This document shows, piece after piece, positions 23,880 through 32,868 of a stretch of 34,622 nucleotides of DNA. Position 1 is the first letter of the stretch. The number at the start of each line of letters is the position of its first letter. The notes under the pieces are model-generated. The model was given only the letters and a program-made list of their open reading frames with translations. It ran no database searches and had not been told where the DNA came from. A program made the translations under genes and the position numbers. Source of the DNA: Oscillospiraceae bacterium (GTDB lineage Bacteria > Bacillota > Clostridia > Oscillospirales > Oscillospiraceae); assembly GCA_017516925.1 (NCBI GenBank), contig JAFXAQ010000066.1, positions 1 to 34,622 on the forward strand, read 5' to 3'.

Positions 23880-25331
23880 TTAGTATCTGGGACGACCCAC
23901 CAGACGGCCCTTGCCGATGGAATACACATCATCAATGACCATCTGGAAGGAGGGCTTGCGGTTTTCTGCCTGGGCACGCTCGGCAATCTTGCCTGCGTGG
24001 AAGTCCAGAAGCTCTTTGTTAAAGGGCAGATTGCCGGGGTTGAGGATGCGGATTGCGCCGTTATTGTCACGGCAGGGCAGCATCAGACCCCGGTTGAACT
24101 TACAGGGAGCAAAGGGCACATCCAGCACACCGGCTTCCACGCCACGGCATACGCCCAGGGCAATATCGCCGCCACCCAGCTCAAAGCACTTATCCACAAT
24201 GCACCGGGTCTCCTGACGGATGATTTCCTTTTCTTCTTCCACCTTGTCGGACTGCAGCATCTGGTCCGCAAGCATATTGACCACCTGCTTGGTGCACCGC
24301 AGACCTTCTGCATTGGCTTCCATGGTGGGGATACCCACAGCCTCGTGGGGGGTCTTGACAATGACCTTGGTTGCCTTGCTCAAGCCTGCAATCAGGCTGC
24401 CGGTGGAAATCACGCCAAAGGCCTTGGCTTCATCGGCGGGGAAGCCGCCCATCCACTGGTGCAGCACGGTAGTGACCTGCACATCGTCATAGCCATACTT
24501 TTTCAGGTACTCGTCAGTCAGCTCCTCCAGAGTGCGGATTGCCGCCACGTCCTGACGGAGGTTGCCGCACTGACCGTAGCCCACAGTGATATTCTTGACA
24601 CCCTGCTCTGCTGCCAGCAGCGCTTCAATGATGGCTGCTGCGTGGGAAATACAGGGAGGCACCAATGTGCCGGTGAGGGGTCCGTAGGGCTCCCGGTTGA
24701 TGGAGACACCCATTTCCTCGTAAAGGCCGGTAAGGCGGTCCACATACTGCCAGTCCCGGATGGTACGCTCCATGGGCACATTTTTGCAGTAGGGCAGGTT
24801 GTAGGAGATACCGCCGCCCTCATAGCTGGTAAAGCCGCCGGCATAGGTAATTTCCGTCAAAAGTCTTGCATCCGGTGTGCCGTGGCGCACCTGCACAGGC
24901 ACATTGACGCTTTCAATCACCTGACGGCACTTGGCAACACCGTGGTTCACCGCCGGGAAGCCATTCATCATAGCCCGACCAAGACGGATAGACTCGGCAA
25001 TGCCGTTTTCCGCCTCCTCATAGCGGTTCTGGCGGGTATAGGAGTCAATGGTGCTGGGCAGCAAATCCGCCTCGCCCTGCTCCTCCAGGTATTTCAACAG
25101 CTTGATATGCTCCTCCACCACCGGAACACCGGCACGGGGCTGAACCAGCGTATGGTTTGCCTTTTTTGCATCCAACAGCTTCTTGGAAAAATTCCGGCTC
25201 TGGGGCATTGCCTTATGGTAGGCAACCGCCTCCTCCAGGTCCACATCCTTACCGGTGTGCCACTGGGAAAGTACCTCCTGACGCTCCTTGAAAAACACGT
25301 CCTCTGAAAGCTTCTTATTCTGAATATCCAT
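23880..25331 (-). CDS. glmE: Methylaspartate mutase (glutamate mutase) epsilon subunit
   Basis: ATG at 25331 is chosen with AGGAG 10 bases upstream; an in-frame TTG at 25340 sits against the binding site. The resulting 483 aa equals the known Clostridial GlmE length. This TIM-barrel subunit binds adenosylcobalamin and glutamate. The glutamate-binding region with [10 protein letters not shown] and the [13 protein letters not shown] stretch are clear. With GlmS it converts L-glutamate to L-threo-3-methylaspartate by a radical carbon shift. The start overlaps the end of glmL by 17 bp, so translation is coupled. Confidence 0.97.
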   Translation of the reverse strand: MDIQNKKLSEDVFFKERQEVLSQWHTGKDVDLEEAVAYHKAMPQSRNFSKKLLDAKKANHTLVQPRAGVPVVEEHIKLLKYLEEQGEADLLPSTIDSYTRQNRYEEAENGIAESIRLGRAMMNGFPAVNHGVAKCRQVIESVNVPVQVRHGTPDARLLTEITYAGGFTSYEGGGISYNLPYCKNVPMERTIRDWQYVDRLTGLYEEMGVSINREPYGPLTGTLVPPCISHAAAIIEALLAAEQGVKNITVGYGQCGNLRQDVAAIRTLEELTDEYLKKYGYDDVQVTTVLHQWMGGFPADEAKAFGVISTGSLIAGLSKATKVIVKTPHEAVGIPTMEANAEGLRCTKQVVNMLADQMLQSDKVEEEKEIIRQETRCIVDKCFELGGGDIALGVCRGVEAGVLDVPFAPCKFNRGLMLPCRDNNGAIRILNPGNLPFNKELLDFHAGKIAERAQAENRKPSFQMVIDDVYSIGKGRLVGRPRY

Positions 25332-26706
25332 GGAATTCAAGCTCCTTTTTCAGTATTGTCAGTGCCGCCTGGGGATAATGGGATGAAAGCAGACCCATAG
25401 CGGCTAATATATAAGTTCTGTCCACCCAGACATCTGCCTGCAGCGGTCGCAGTGACTGGGGCTGCAGGGGGCTGTACAGGGCATGGCGGGCAATCTCCTC
25501 GGTTTTCTCCGTGTGAATCAAGCTGCCGCCGGTAACCACAAGCTGGCGCACCTTAGTCAGGTTTTTTCCCTCCTGCACATAGGCCTTTCCCATCATGGTG
25601 TAGGTTTCCTCGATGGTACCTGCGTGGCGGCGAACCGCCTCCTCCACTGCGCCGCAGGCCAGAGCATAGTCCAGCCTTTCCAGCTCCGCATCCCCGTCAG
25701 GTACCGTATCGGTGTGGGCTTTTAAGTACCCGGCAAGCTCTTCTGTCCGTTCCGGGGTCAGGTCTGCCCGCCGGGCAATGACCTCCAAACCGATGGCATC
25801 CAAAATGCCCTGCAGAGAGTATCGCATACCGATATCTCCCTCCACGGTCCGCTTCACATAAGGCTCCGGCAGACCCTTGCACACGGTGTTGCCGTGCTCC
25901 GGGGCGCCCTCTGCCACGGAATAAATATCCGTGGTAGCGCCGCCCACATCCACCGCAATCAGGTCTCCAATACCAAGCTGACCTTCCAATCCGTCTGCCA
26001 GCAGCTTCACACCCTGCAGTACCGCAGAGGGTGTGGGCATAATGATGTCGGACAGCAGCGCTGTGGCTTGGGAAAGCCCCTTGGCCTTAATAATCCGGTT
26101 CAGGAAAATCTCCCGGATTTGCTTTTGCGTCTGCTCCGTTTGCAGGACCCCAAACCGGGGCATCACATTGGGGCAGATATAAGTCTCCCAGTTAGAAAGG
26201 ATTCTCTCACATTCCTTGACAGCGGTGCGGTTACCGGCAATGACCACCGGGAAGCTGGGCTCCAGCGTAGCAAGCATTTTGGCATTGTGCAAAATACACT
26301 CGGTATTGCCGCCGTCGGTGCCGCCTACCAGAAGAAAAATATCCGGCTTTTCCCGGGCGATTTCTTCCAAATCGTCGTCAGTCAACTGGAAGGCATAGAC
26401 CTTAATAACCTTTGCCCCGGCGCCGAGGCTTGCCTGTTTGGCAGCTTCTCCGGTCAGCTCCGGCACCAGACCGCTGGTAATCATCCGCAGGCCTCCGGCA
26501 GCAGAGGAGCAGGCATAGGTTTCCTGAAAATCCAGCTTTCCCAGCTTCGCCTCCAGACGGCGCAGCCCTTCACTCAGACCCTCGTTGATATCCGTCTGTA
26601 CCGTAGTGTATGCTGAGGCTGTTCCCAGCAGACAGGCATTTTCCACATCCACCGCCGTCAGCTTGGTATAGGTGCTTCCGAAATCAATCAGCAAAACCGG
26701 CTTCAA
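25315..26706 (-). CDS. glmL: Glutamate mutase reactivating protein GlmL/MutL
   Basis: The start is TTG at 26706, overlapping the glmS stop as TTGA; there is no suitable ATG. The 463-aa product is an ASKHA-fold ATPase with phosphate-1 motif DFGSTYTKL (8-16), the second phosphate motif [12 protein letters not shown] and the adenosine motif VVTGGSLI. MutL/GlmL proteins are thought to reactivate cobalamin-inactivated glutamate mutase with ATP. It lies between the two mutase subunits, as in Clostridium. Confidence 0.95.
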   Translation of the reverse strand: MKPVLLIDFGSTYTKLTAVDVENACLLGTASAYTTVQTDINEGLSEGLRRLEAKLGKLDFQETYACSSAAGGLRMITSGLVPELTGEAAKQASLGAGAKVIKVYAFQLTDDDLEEIAREKPDIFLLVGGTDGGNTECILHNAKMLATLEPSFPVVIAGNRTAVKECERILSNWETYICPNVMPRFGVLQTEQTQKQIREIFLNRIIKAKGLSQATALLSDIIMPTPSAVLQGVKLLADGLEGQLGIGDLIAVDVGGATTDIYSVAEGAPEHGNTVCKGLPEPYVKRTVEGDIGMRYSLQGILDAIGLEVIARRADLTPERTEELAGYLKAHTDTVPDGDAELERLDYALACGAVEEAVRRHAGTIEETYTMMGKAYVQEGKNLTKVRQLVVTGGSLIHTEKTEEIARHALYSPLQPQSLRPLQADVWVDRTYILAAMGLLSSHYPQAALTILKKELEFHGYSE

Positions 26707-27137
26707 GCGGTCTCACCGTCCATATGTAAAATCTCCCGGAGGGCTTCAATGGTGGTTTCCGGAGCAGTGCCGGGGGGGAAGGCTCTGTCAAAGCCCATAT
26801 CCCGGAAGCGCTTTTCCACGTCCTCAAACTTCTGCTTGCCGATGACGATGTTGCCGCCTACCAGCAGCGGAATGCCCTTTAAGCCTGCCTCGTCGCACTT
26901 CTGGCGCATACCACGGCAGTCCAGCTCTCCCTGTCCGTACAAAGAGGACACCACAATGGCATCTGCAGCGGATTCAATGGCAGCGGCGATGTACTCCTCC
27001 TGGGAGACCATCACACCCAGATTGACCACCTCGAAGCCTGCCTCCGTAAAGGCGTGGTACAGGATTTTATTACCAACCGCATGAACATCGGCACCGATGA
27101 CGCCAATCACCAGTACCTTTTTCTTCTGGTTCTCCAT
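26703..27137 (-). CDS. glmS: Methylaspartate mutase (glutamate mutase) sigma subunit
   Basis: The start is ATG at 27137 with a GGAGAT site; an upstream in-frame extension crosses the promoter. The 144-aa product is the cobalamin-binding domain. It has the DxHxxG motif (Asp17, His19, Gly22 in DVHAVG; His19 is the axial cobalt ligand), SSL at 64-66 and GG at 94-95. It forms the mutase with GlmE and is the first gene of the operon glmS-glmL-glmE-mal. Confidence 0.97.
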   Translation of the reverse strand: MENQKKKVLVIGVIGADVHAVGNKILYHAFTEAGFEVVNLGVMVSQEEYIAAAIESAADAIVVSSLYGQGELDCRGMRQKCDEAGLKGIPLLVGGNIVIGKQKFEDVEKRFRDMGFDRAFPPGTAPETTIEALREILHMDGETA

Positions 27138-27151
27138 TCGCTTATCTCCTT

Positions 27152-27167
27152 TTGCAAAAATTTGCAA
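27152..27167. promoter_or_regulatory. Inverted repeat in the glm leader, possible operator
   Basis: The minus-strand sequence TTGCAAATTTTTGCAA has 7-bp arms around 2 bases. It lies between the promoter and the glmS ribosome binding site. Confidence 0.35.
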
Positions 27168-27182
27168 TTGTTCTACTCCTAT

Positions 27183-27211
27183 ATAGTATAATGTGCTAGT
27201 CTTTTTGTCAA
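27183..27211 (-). promoter_or_regulatory. Promoter of glmS-glmL-glmE-mal
   Basis: -35 TTGACA (27211-27206), 17 bp, -10 TACTAT (27188-27183); a TATACT at 27190-27185 is alternative with 15-bp spacing. No cobalamin riboswitch fits in the short leader. Confidence 0.7.
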
Positions 27212-27231
27212 GCAGCAAACGATATATTTTC

Positions 27232-27272
27232 AAAAAATGACGGTCCGTTTTTACAACAGACCGTCATTTTTT
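27232..27272 (-). terminator. Terminator after the gntR gene
   Basis: The stem AAAATGACGGTC / GACCGTCATTTT has a 13-nt loop and flanking A/T tracts, starting at the gntR stop codon. It separates the cit-gntR and glm transcripts. Confidence 0.85.
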
Positions 27273-28242
27273 ATTTCTTATCCTGAATGTTTTTAATCTT
27301 GGTTTCCAGATATAAAAGGGAGCCCTCGTCCATCCGGTAGCTGCACAGGATATGCTGACCGGGGAAGCCTTCCACCACCTGCACTGTTTCCGGGGCGCAG
27401 TATTTCTCCCAACCTACCGGCAGCAGCACACAATCCAGCCCCTGCAGATAGGCGTGGGTTTCCTCCGGCGTACCAAAAAGCATCCCCTGCTCTACCGTCA
27501 CATCCTCAGCATAGACACGGCAAGCCTCTCTTTGCAGCTTTTCAAAGCGCTGGGAGTAGCTTAAAATACCTACCTTTTGGGTGGGACGCAGCCGAATCAG
27601 CTCCATCAGGCACTCCGGGGACAGCCGCAGCGCTACCCGGGCCAGCTTTTTGGGGTTTGCCAGACGCTGCTCCAGATAAGGTGCGTGGCTGGCGGTGGTA
27701 ATCACCAAATCAAAATCCTCCTCCAGCTTATAGGGATACTTCTGTACCTCGTCAAACAGGAAGGAATACAGCTCAATCTGCTTCAGCTGGTGCACCTGCT
27801 CCGCCATCTGGCTCAGCGCCTCCGGGTTGCATTCCACCAGCGCCACCTTGACCATCGCCTCTGCCTCTTCCCGCTGCCGAAGCTTCAGGTTGAGGAAAAT
27901 ATTGATTTCCGTTGCCGTCAGACCAATTTCCTCCATTTTTTGGAACATCTCGTCAATGGCAGCCATTGCCCGTTCCTTCCGGCTGGCAGAATCCCCCGGC
28001 TGATACCGGACAAAGGTGCCTCTGCCCTGGGTCTTTTCCACCAGTCCCTTATGCTCCAGCTCATCGTACACACGCTTAATGGTGCCCCGGGCAATTTTCA
28101 GCCTTTGGGAAACCTCTTGCACCGTGGGCAGCTTTTGCTCCGGCTGCAGCACACCCTTTTTAATTGCCAGGGTAATGCTGTCCACCAGCTGCTGGTAAAT
28201 GGGAATTTCCGCACTGGGGTCAATATGAAATACTTTATCCAT
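27271..28242 (-). CDS. GntR-family regulator, likely regulator of the cit/glm genes
   Basis: ATG at 28242, 3 bp after the citF stop, with GGTG(AAG) as binding site. The 323-aa product has an N-terminal winged helix (about residues 12-80: IPIYQQLVDSITLAIKKGVL, the VSQRLKIARGTIKRVYDELEHKG helix-turn-helix and a GRGTFV wing). A long C-terminal domain resembles none of the usual FadR, HutC or aminotransferase partners that I recognise. Its place at the end of citDEF and before glmS suggests that it controls one or both operons. The ligand could be glutamate or a pathway acid; this is inference. Confidence 0.87.
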   Translation of the reverse strand: MDKVFHIDPSAEIPIYQQLVDSITLAIKKGVLQPEQKLPTVQEVSQRLKIARGTIKRVYDELEHKGLVEKTQGRGTFVRYQPGDSASRKERAMAAIDEMFQKMEEIGLTATEINIFLNLKLRQREEAEAMVKVALVECNPEALSQMAEQVHQLKQIELYSFLFDEVQKYPYKLEEDFDLVITTASHAPYLEQRLANPKKLARVALRLSPECLMELIRLRPTQKVGILSYSQRFEKLQREACRVYAEDVTVEQGMLFGTPEETHAYLQGLDCVLLPVGWEKYCAPETVQVVEGFPGQHILCSYRMDEGSLLYLETKIKNIQDKK

Positions 28243-28245
28243 TGT

Positions 28246-29652
28246 TTACTTCACCACATTATAAATTGTATCCTGAATTTCCCCGTCCCTGCCGATGATA
28301 TGCGCCACAGGCCGGTCTCCACGAACCAACTTTTGGGGAACGCCTGTGATTTTCTCGGTTTTTTCCTTCAGTGTCTGGATATCCGTCACCGGCAGACCGG
28401 CATCCAGCAGGCGCTGCTTCAGTTCCTTGTTCCGGGGATTGACCGCAATGCCGCCCTGGGTCACCAGCACGTTCACATCCCTGCCGGGGGTGGAGATGGC
28501 ATTGACCCGGTCTGTCACAATAGGCAGTCTTGCCCGGAACATCGGCGCAATAATCATACACAGCTTACTGCCTGCCGCCACGTCCGTATGACCGCCGGAG
28601 CCGCCCATAATATAGCCGTTGGAATCGGTGTGCACATTCACATTGAAATCCGTATCGATTTCCGTTGCGCCCAGAATGACCACATCCAGATTGTCCGCCA
28701 CCGAGCCTCTTGCAGAAGGTGCGGCATAATGCAACGCAGAAATTTCCCTGTGCCGGGGGTCCGTCCGGATAGATTCCACCGCCTTCAAATCAAAGCACTG
28801 CACGTCCATTAAGCTTTGGAAGCACCCTGCCTGCAGCATATCCACCATATAGCCGGTAATGCCGCCCAGACCAAAGCTGCCCCGGATGTTCTTCTCCAGC
28901 ATAATGTCCTTGAGGAATTTCGCCGCCGCCAGAGATGCGCCGCCGGCGCCGGTCTGGAAGGAAAAGCCGTCCTTCAAAAGCCCGGAGGCTTCAATGACCT
29001 TTGCCGCGTGGGATGCCATCACAAGACCCACCGGGTCCCGGGTAATCTGGGTGGTACCGGATACAATGCCCTTGGGGTCACCGATGGCATCCACCTGCAC
29101 CACATAATCCACATAATTTTCCGGGATAGAGAAGTCCTGCAGGGGGTAATCCACCAGGGTATCGGTGATGACCACCACTTTTTTGGCAAACATAGCGTCT
29201 GCCATTGCGTAACCCAGACTGCCGCAGGCAGACTTGCCGTATTTTCCGGTGCAGTTACCCATGGGGTCCGCAGCCGGGGCGGCAATGAAGGCCACGTCAA
29301 TGGGGGTTTTGCCGCAGGCAATGTCCCGGGGACGTGTGCCGTGGCTGCGGAATTCCACCGGCTTTTCCAAAATGCCCTGAGAAATGGCGCTGCCCACACC
29401 GGCAGCCATATAGTTACACTGGATGCCGGTAACTACCCGGTTTTTGATATGTCCGATAAGGGGGGTATGGCAGTCAAACACAGAGCTGGCATTTACATTC
29501 AGCTCCCGAATGCCCATATTTGCCGCCTGCTCCAGCACCATATTCAGCACAAAATCGCCGTTACGCAGATGATGGTGGAAGGAGACGGTCATACCGTCGG
29601 TCAGACCTGCCAGACGGATGGCTTCCTCCAAGGATTTTACCAGCTTTTGCAT
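28246..29652 (-). CDS. citF: Citrate/citramalate lyase alpha subunit (CoA-transferase)
   Basis: ATG at 29652 adjoins the citE stop (TAAATG). The 468-aa product, slightly shorter than typical CitF (about 510), has CoA-transferase motifs: SFHHHLRNGDFVLN, SHGTRPRDIACGKT, SFQTGAGGASLAAAKFLK and IMGGSGGHTDVAAGSKL. It exchanges acetyl on the acyl carrier protein for (3S)-citramalyl or citryl. The methylaspartate genes next door make citramalate the more likely substrate. Confidence 0.94.
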   Translation of the reverse strand: MQKLVKSLEEAIRLAGLTDGMTVSFHHHLRNGDFVLNMVLEQAANMGIRELNVNASSVFDCHTPLIGHIKNRVVTGIQCNYMAAGVGSAISQGILEKPVEFRSHGTRPRDIACGKTPIDVAFIAAPAADPMGNCTGKYGKSACGSLGYAMADAMFAKKVVVITDTLVDYPLQDFSIPENYVDYVVQVDAIGDPKGIVSGTTQITRDPVGLVMASHAAKVIEASGLLKDGFSFQTGAGGASLAAAKFLKDIMLEKNIRGSFGLGGITGYMVDMLQAGCFQSLMDVQCFDLKAVESIRTDPRHREISALHYAAPSARGSVADNLDVVILGATEIDTDFNVNVHTDSNGYIMGGSGGHTDVAAGSKLCMIIAPMFRARLPIVTDRVNAISTPGRDVNVLVTQGGIAVNPRNKELKQRLLDAGLPVTDIQTLKEKTEKITGVPQKLVRGDRPVAHIIGRDGEIQDTIYNVVK

Positions 29653-30531
29653 TTAGTCTTCCTCCCTTCCCAGTCCCAGCTGCCGGGCCATTGCCACGGT
29701 TTGCTTTGCCCGGTTTACAATGGGGGCATCAATCATTTTGCCGTGGAGGGCAATGGCGCCCTTGCCCTGGCGCTTTGCCAGTTCAATCGCCTCCAGCACC
29801 TCGTAGGCATAGTCAATTTCCTTTTCTGTGGGGCTGAAAATCCGGTTGATTACCTCCACATGCCGGGGGGAGATTGCGGCTTTTCCACTAAAGCCCAAGC
29901 CCTTGGCATACTCGGTGTCCACAACAATTCCCTCGTCGTCATTCACATCGGTAAAGGGGGTGTCATACACCTGCACACCGGCTGCCCGGGCAGCCATCAC
30001 CATACGGCTCCGGGCATAGGCAATTTCTGCGCCACCCTTGGTGCGCTTGCACTGCAGGTCGGCAGTAAGGTCCTCTGCGCCCAGGAAAATCGCCTGGACA
30101 CGCTGGCTTACAGAGGCAATCTGATAGGCATTTTCCACGCCCAGCGCTGTTTCAATCAGGGGCATCAGCCCCACCGTGTTTTGCCCAAAGCCCAGCTTTT
30201 CTTCCAAAGCTGTCATATATGCATCCACCGCCAGCACATCCTCTGCCGCGTTTGTCTTGGGAAGCAAAATCATCTCCGGCTTTTGAGGAACGATTTCATC
30301 CAAATCCGCCTGCCAATAATCAGTATCGGCAGAATTGATACGGACAATCCGTTCAACACCTCCAAAGTCCATATAGCGCATGGTGTTGCGCACCAGCAGC
30401 CGGGCAGCATCCTTCTGGTCCGGCGCCACCGCATCCTCCAAATCGAAAATCACCGCATCTGCCCCCAGGCAGCTGCCGTTAATAAGCATATTGGGGTTGT
30501 TACCCGGCAAAAAAAGCATACTCCGTCGCAT
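29653..30531 (-). CDS. citE: Citrate/citramalate lyase beta subunit
   Basis: ATG at 30531 overlaps the citD stop (TGATG). The 292-aa TIM-barrel lyase starts RRSMLFLPGNNPNML and has the DLEDAVAPDQKD metal/CoA region, LMPLIETALG and FLGAEDLTADL. It cleaves citramalyl-ACP to acetyl-ACP and pyruvate, or citryl-ACP to oxaloacetate. Which of the two cannot be read from the sequence; the context favours citramalate. Confidence 0.95.
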   Translation of the reverse strand: MRRSMLFLPGNNPNMLINGSCLGADAVIFDLEDAVAPDQKDAARLLVRNTMRYMDFGGVERIVRINSADTDYWQADLDEIVPQKPEMILLPKTNAAEDVLAVDAYMTALEEKLGFGQNTVGLMPLIETALGVENAYQIASVSQRVQAIFLGAEDLTADLQCKRTKGGAEIAYARSRMVMAARAAGVQVYDTPFTDVNDDEGIVVDTEYAKGLGFSGKAAISPRHVEVINRIFSPTEKEIDYAYEVLEAIELAKRQGKGAIALHGKMIDAPIVNRAKQTVAMARQLGLGREED

Positions 30532-30797
30532 CAGTTTGCCTCCCTTCCCCGCAGGATGGCAGTTTCCATCCGGGCCCGGAGCACACACTCCAGCGCGCCT
30601 CTGTCCATCACCCGGACACAAGCCGAGGTGATATTCTGCTCCTGCAAAACTGCCTGCGCCACGCTGCGGATGCTCTCGCCAAACTGGCCCTGCACCACAG
30701 ACTCTACAAAAATTTCCAGCCCCTCCCCGGGAGCAATTTCCACATAAACGTCGCTGGACTCCAGCGTGCCTGCTGTCGCAAGCTTTTTAATTTCCAT
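30531..30797 (-). CDS. citD: Citrate/citramalate lyase acyl carrier protein (gamma subunit)
   Basis: ATG at 30797 is preferred to a GTG at 30806 that overlaps the AAGGAG. The 88-aa product has the conserved Ser14 (GTLESSD) that carries the phosphoribosyl-dephospho-CoA group added by CitX. It is the first gene of citDEF-gntR and overlaps citE by one base. Confidence 0.95.
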   Translation of the reverse strand: MEIKKLATAGTLESSDVYVEIAPGEGLEIFVESVVQGQFGESIRSVAQAVLQEQNITSACVRVMDRGALECVLRARMETAILRGREAN

Positions 30798-30827
30798 ATC
30801 CCTCACTCCTTACAAATGTGTCAACCC

Positions 30828-30840
30828 GATTGGTACAATC
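30828..30840. promoter_or_regulatory. Palindrome at the citD transcription start, candidate operator
   Basis: GATTG-GTA-CAATC is a perfect 5-bp inverted repeat with 3-bp centre, placed 7 bases downstream of the citD -10 box. It is a good site for repression, possibly by the GntR protein encoded in the same operon. Confidence 0.45.
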
Positions 30841-30847
30841 TGTGGAC

Positions 30848-30876
30848 ATTATATAATACCTTTTTTAGAATTGCAA
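30848..30876 (-). promoter_or_regulatory. Promoter of citDEF-gntR
   Basis: -35 TTGCAA (30876-30871), 17-bp spacer, -10 TATAAT (30853-30848). Confidence 0.78.
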
Positions 30877-30887
30877 TCACTTTCTGC

Positions 30888-30917
30888 TTTACTTATGCGC
30901 CTTGGGTGATGTATAAT
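30888..30917 (+). promoter_or_regulatory. Promoter of citC and the following genes
   Basis: -35 TTTACT (30888-30893), 18-bp spacer, -10 TATAAT (30912-30917), back to back with the citD promoter. Confidence 0.68.
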
Positions 30918-30937
30918 AAGAAAAAGGAGTTGGATGT

Positions 30938-31915
30938 ATGGACTTAGAGCTGGTTTTTTCCCCTAAGGGCAGAAAAAGAGCGCTTTGGCAGCAGCTGCTG
31001 CAGCAGGAGGGCTTAACACCGGAGGAAGCTGCGGATGTTACGGCGCTTTTGTGGGACGGCGAAATATTGGCAGGCACTGCATCCCGGCTGGGCAATCTTA
31101 TCAAATGTGTGGCTGTGGACAGCCGCTATCAGGGGCAGGGTCTGACTGCCCAGCTGCTGACAGCTTTGCGCCAGGATTGCGCCAGTCAGGGTATTTCCCA
31201 TCTGTTTTTATACACCAAGCCCCAAAACGAGCACCTGTTTCGTCCTTTGTTTTTCTATCCGGTCGCCCAAAGCCCGGATGTTCTTTTAATGGAAAACCGC
31301 AAAGACGGCATTACAGAATTTCTCCGGAGGCTGCCCAAGGCAGAGGTCCGGGGCAAAATCGGCGGCATCGTTGCCAACTGCAATCCCTTCACCCTGGGAC
31401 ACCGGTACTTAATGGAAACTGCCAGCCGGCAGTGCGACCATCTGTATGTATTTGTGCTCAGCGAGGACAAAAGCCAATTTTCCTGTGCAGACCGATTGGA
31501 AATGGTAAAGCTGGGTACCGGGGACCTGAAAAACGTCACAGTGCTGCCCACAGGTCCGTACCTCATCTCCCATGCGACCTTCCCCACTTATTTTCTCAAA
31601 GAAACCGCCCCCGCAAGCACTATTCAATGCGCCTTGGATTGTGAGATTTTCGGCAAGCATTATGCAAAGCATTTTGGAATCACCACCCGCTTCGTGGGAA
31701 CGGAACCCAATTGTCAGGTTACCGCTGCCTACAACGAAGCAATGAAGAAAGCACTGCCCCCCTTGGGCGTGGAGGTGGTGGAAATCCCCAGAATAACCCA
31801 GAATCACCAGCCCATCAGCGCCAGCCGTGTACGGCAGCTTCTGCAAGCCGGTGCCTGGGATTCGCTGGAAACGCTGGTGCCCCCCACCACATATACATAC
31901 TTAAAAAACCGATAA
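30938..31915 (+). CDS. citC: [Citrate/citramalate (pro-3S)-lyase] ligase
   Basis: ATG at 30938 follows AAAGGAG. The 325-aa product has an N-terminal GNAT-like region (to about residue 110: CVAVDSRYQGQGLTAQLL) and a nucleotidyltransferase domain with NPFTLGHRYL (149-158, a HIGH-type motif) and an ISASRVRQLL motif at the end. It acetylates the thiol of the CitD prosthetic group with ATP and acetate, activating the lyase. It is the first gene of the divergent operon citC, P-loop gene, citXG. Confidence 0.95.
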   Translation: MDLELVFSPKGRKRALWQQLLQQEGLTPEEAADVTALLWDGEILAGTASRLGNLIKCVAVDSRYQGQGLTAQLLTALRQDCASQGISHLFLYTKPQNEHLFRPLFFYPVAQSPDVLLMENRKDGITEFLRRLPKAEVRGKIGGIVANCNPFTLGHRYLMETASRQCDHLYVFVLSEDKSQFSCADRLEMVKLGTGDLKNVTVLPTGPYLISHATFPTYFLKETAPASTIQCALDCEIFGKHYAKHFGITTRFVGTEPNCQVTAAYNEAMKKALPPLGVEVVEIPRITQNHQPISASRVRQLLQAGAWDSLETLVPPTTYTYLKNR

Positions 31916-31930
31916 ACAGGAGGTTTTACT

Positions 31931-32866
31931 ATGGCAAAGAGCAGACCTACACACCTACTTAGCAGTTACTACGCTCCCCGAGGCGCCCACCGTATGCTGG
32001 ATTTGGGTCAGCAGCTGGCGCAGATGTATCTCAACCCCAACGACAAGCTCATCGGCATTGTGGGCGAAGCCGGTTCCGGCAAAAGCGCCCTTATTCGTGG
32101 TATGTTTCCCGGTCTGGAGCTGACCAATGACGATAACGGCGTATATGTCCGCCCTCTGCCCATTTTGGAGCAGGACCAGGGCTTTGCATTTTTCGCGCCC
32201 CACACCTACCATTTGGATATCCGCTTTGAAAACGGTTTTACCCAGATGCAGGAGCTGGCAGACGCCATTTCCGAGGCGCTGAACAAGGGACGTCGTGTGG
32301 TGGTGGAGCATTTCGACCTGGTTTACCCGTTTTTGGGCGCAAATGCCAATCTGCTGATTGGTGTTGGAGAGCAGGTGCTGGTTGCGCGACCCAGAATTTT
32401 CGGACCGGAGCCGGACGAAATTAAGGAAGAGGTTTACAAGTCCCTGCCTTTCCGGCTGATGGCCCATACCGCCGAGGACATTTGCGGTATGTTTATTTCC
32501 GACGAGGATAACGAGCGTTGCGGTCACTCCGACCTGCGCCACGGCTTTGTGATTACCTTCCCGGAGCATGCGCCGAACCTGGATATCAAAGAGCTGGAGC
32601 AAAAGGTCAACGAGGTAATTGCTCAGGATTTGCCGGTGACCTATGTGGATGAGCATCATATCAGCATCGGTGACAGTATCCAACGCTGTGACGGTCCCCG
32701 GGTACATGTGCACCGCACCGGACAGATTGAAAACTTCCGGCTGCTGGACCACCTGCTTTACGACCGTTTCAAGCGCCGTTATATGCTGGTGGGCTGTGTT
32801 GGCGAGAAGTCTGACGAATTGCTGCTGAAATTGGATAACCGCCGCCAGATGCCCGGTTGGGAATAA
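31931..32866 (+). CDS. P-loop protein of unknown function in the citramalate lyase operon
   Basis: ATG at 31931 follows AGGAGG, 15 bp after citC and 2 bp before citXG. The 311-aa protein has a Walker A motif GEAGSGKS (45-52) and a hydrophobic strand RVVVEHFD (122-129) that could serve as Walker B. A central Cys/His-rich stretch follows: His179 in LMAHTAEDICGMF, then Cys197, His199 and His204 in RCGHSDLRHG. I recall similar proteins annotated as alanine-tRNA synthetase second additional domain proteins, whose real role is unknown. No synthetase core is present. Possible jobs are assembly, metal or nucleotide supply, or control of the lyase. Function unproven. Confidence 0.87.
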   Translation: MAKSRPTHLLSSYYAPRGAHRMLDLGQQLAQMYLNPNDKLIGIVGEAGSGKSALIRGMFPGLELTNDDNGVYVRPLPILEQDQGFAFFAPHTYHLDIRFENGFTQMQELADAISEALNKGRRVVVEHFDLVYPFLGANANLLIGVGEQVLVARPRIFGPEPDEIKEEVYKSLPFRLMAHTAEDICGMFISDEDNERCGHSDLRHGFVITFPEHAPNLDIKELEQKVNEVIAQDLPVTYVDEHHISIGDSIQRCDGPRVHVHRTGQIENFRLLDHLLYDRFKRRYMLVGCVGEKSDELLLKLDNRRQMPGWE

Positions 32867-32868
32867 GT

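Noticed and set aside
27138-27235. Cobalamin riboswitch before the B12-dependent glutamate mutase
   Set aside because: The leader between promoter and glmS is under 60 bases, too short, and no B12-box sequence is visible.
28816-30747. Plus-strand open frame of 643 codons opposite citF, citE and citD
   Set aside because: It is a shadow of three certain genes whose starts and stops interlock on the minus strand.
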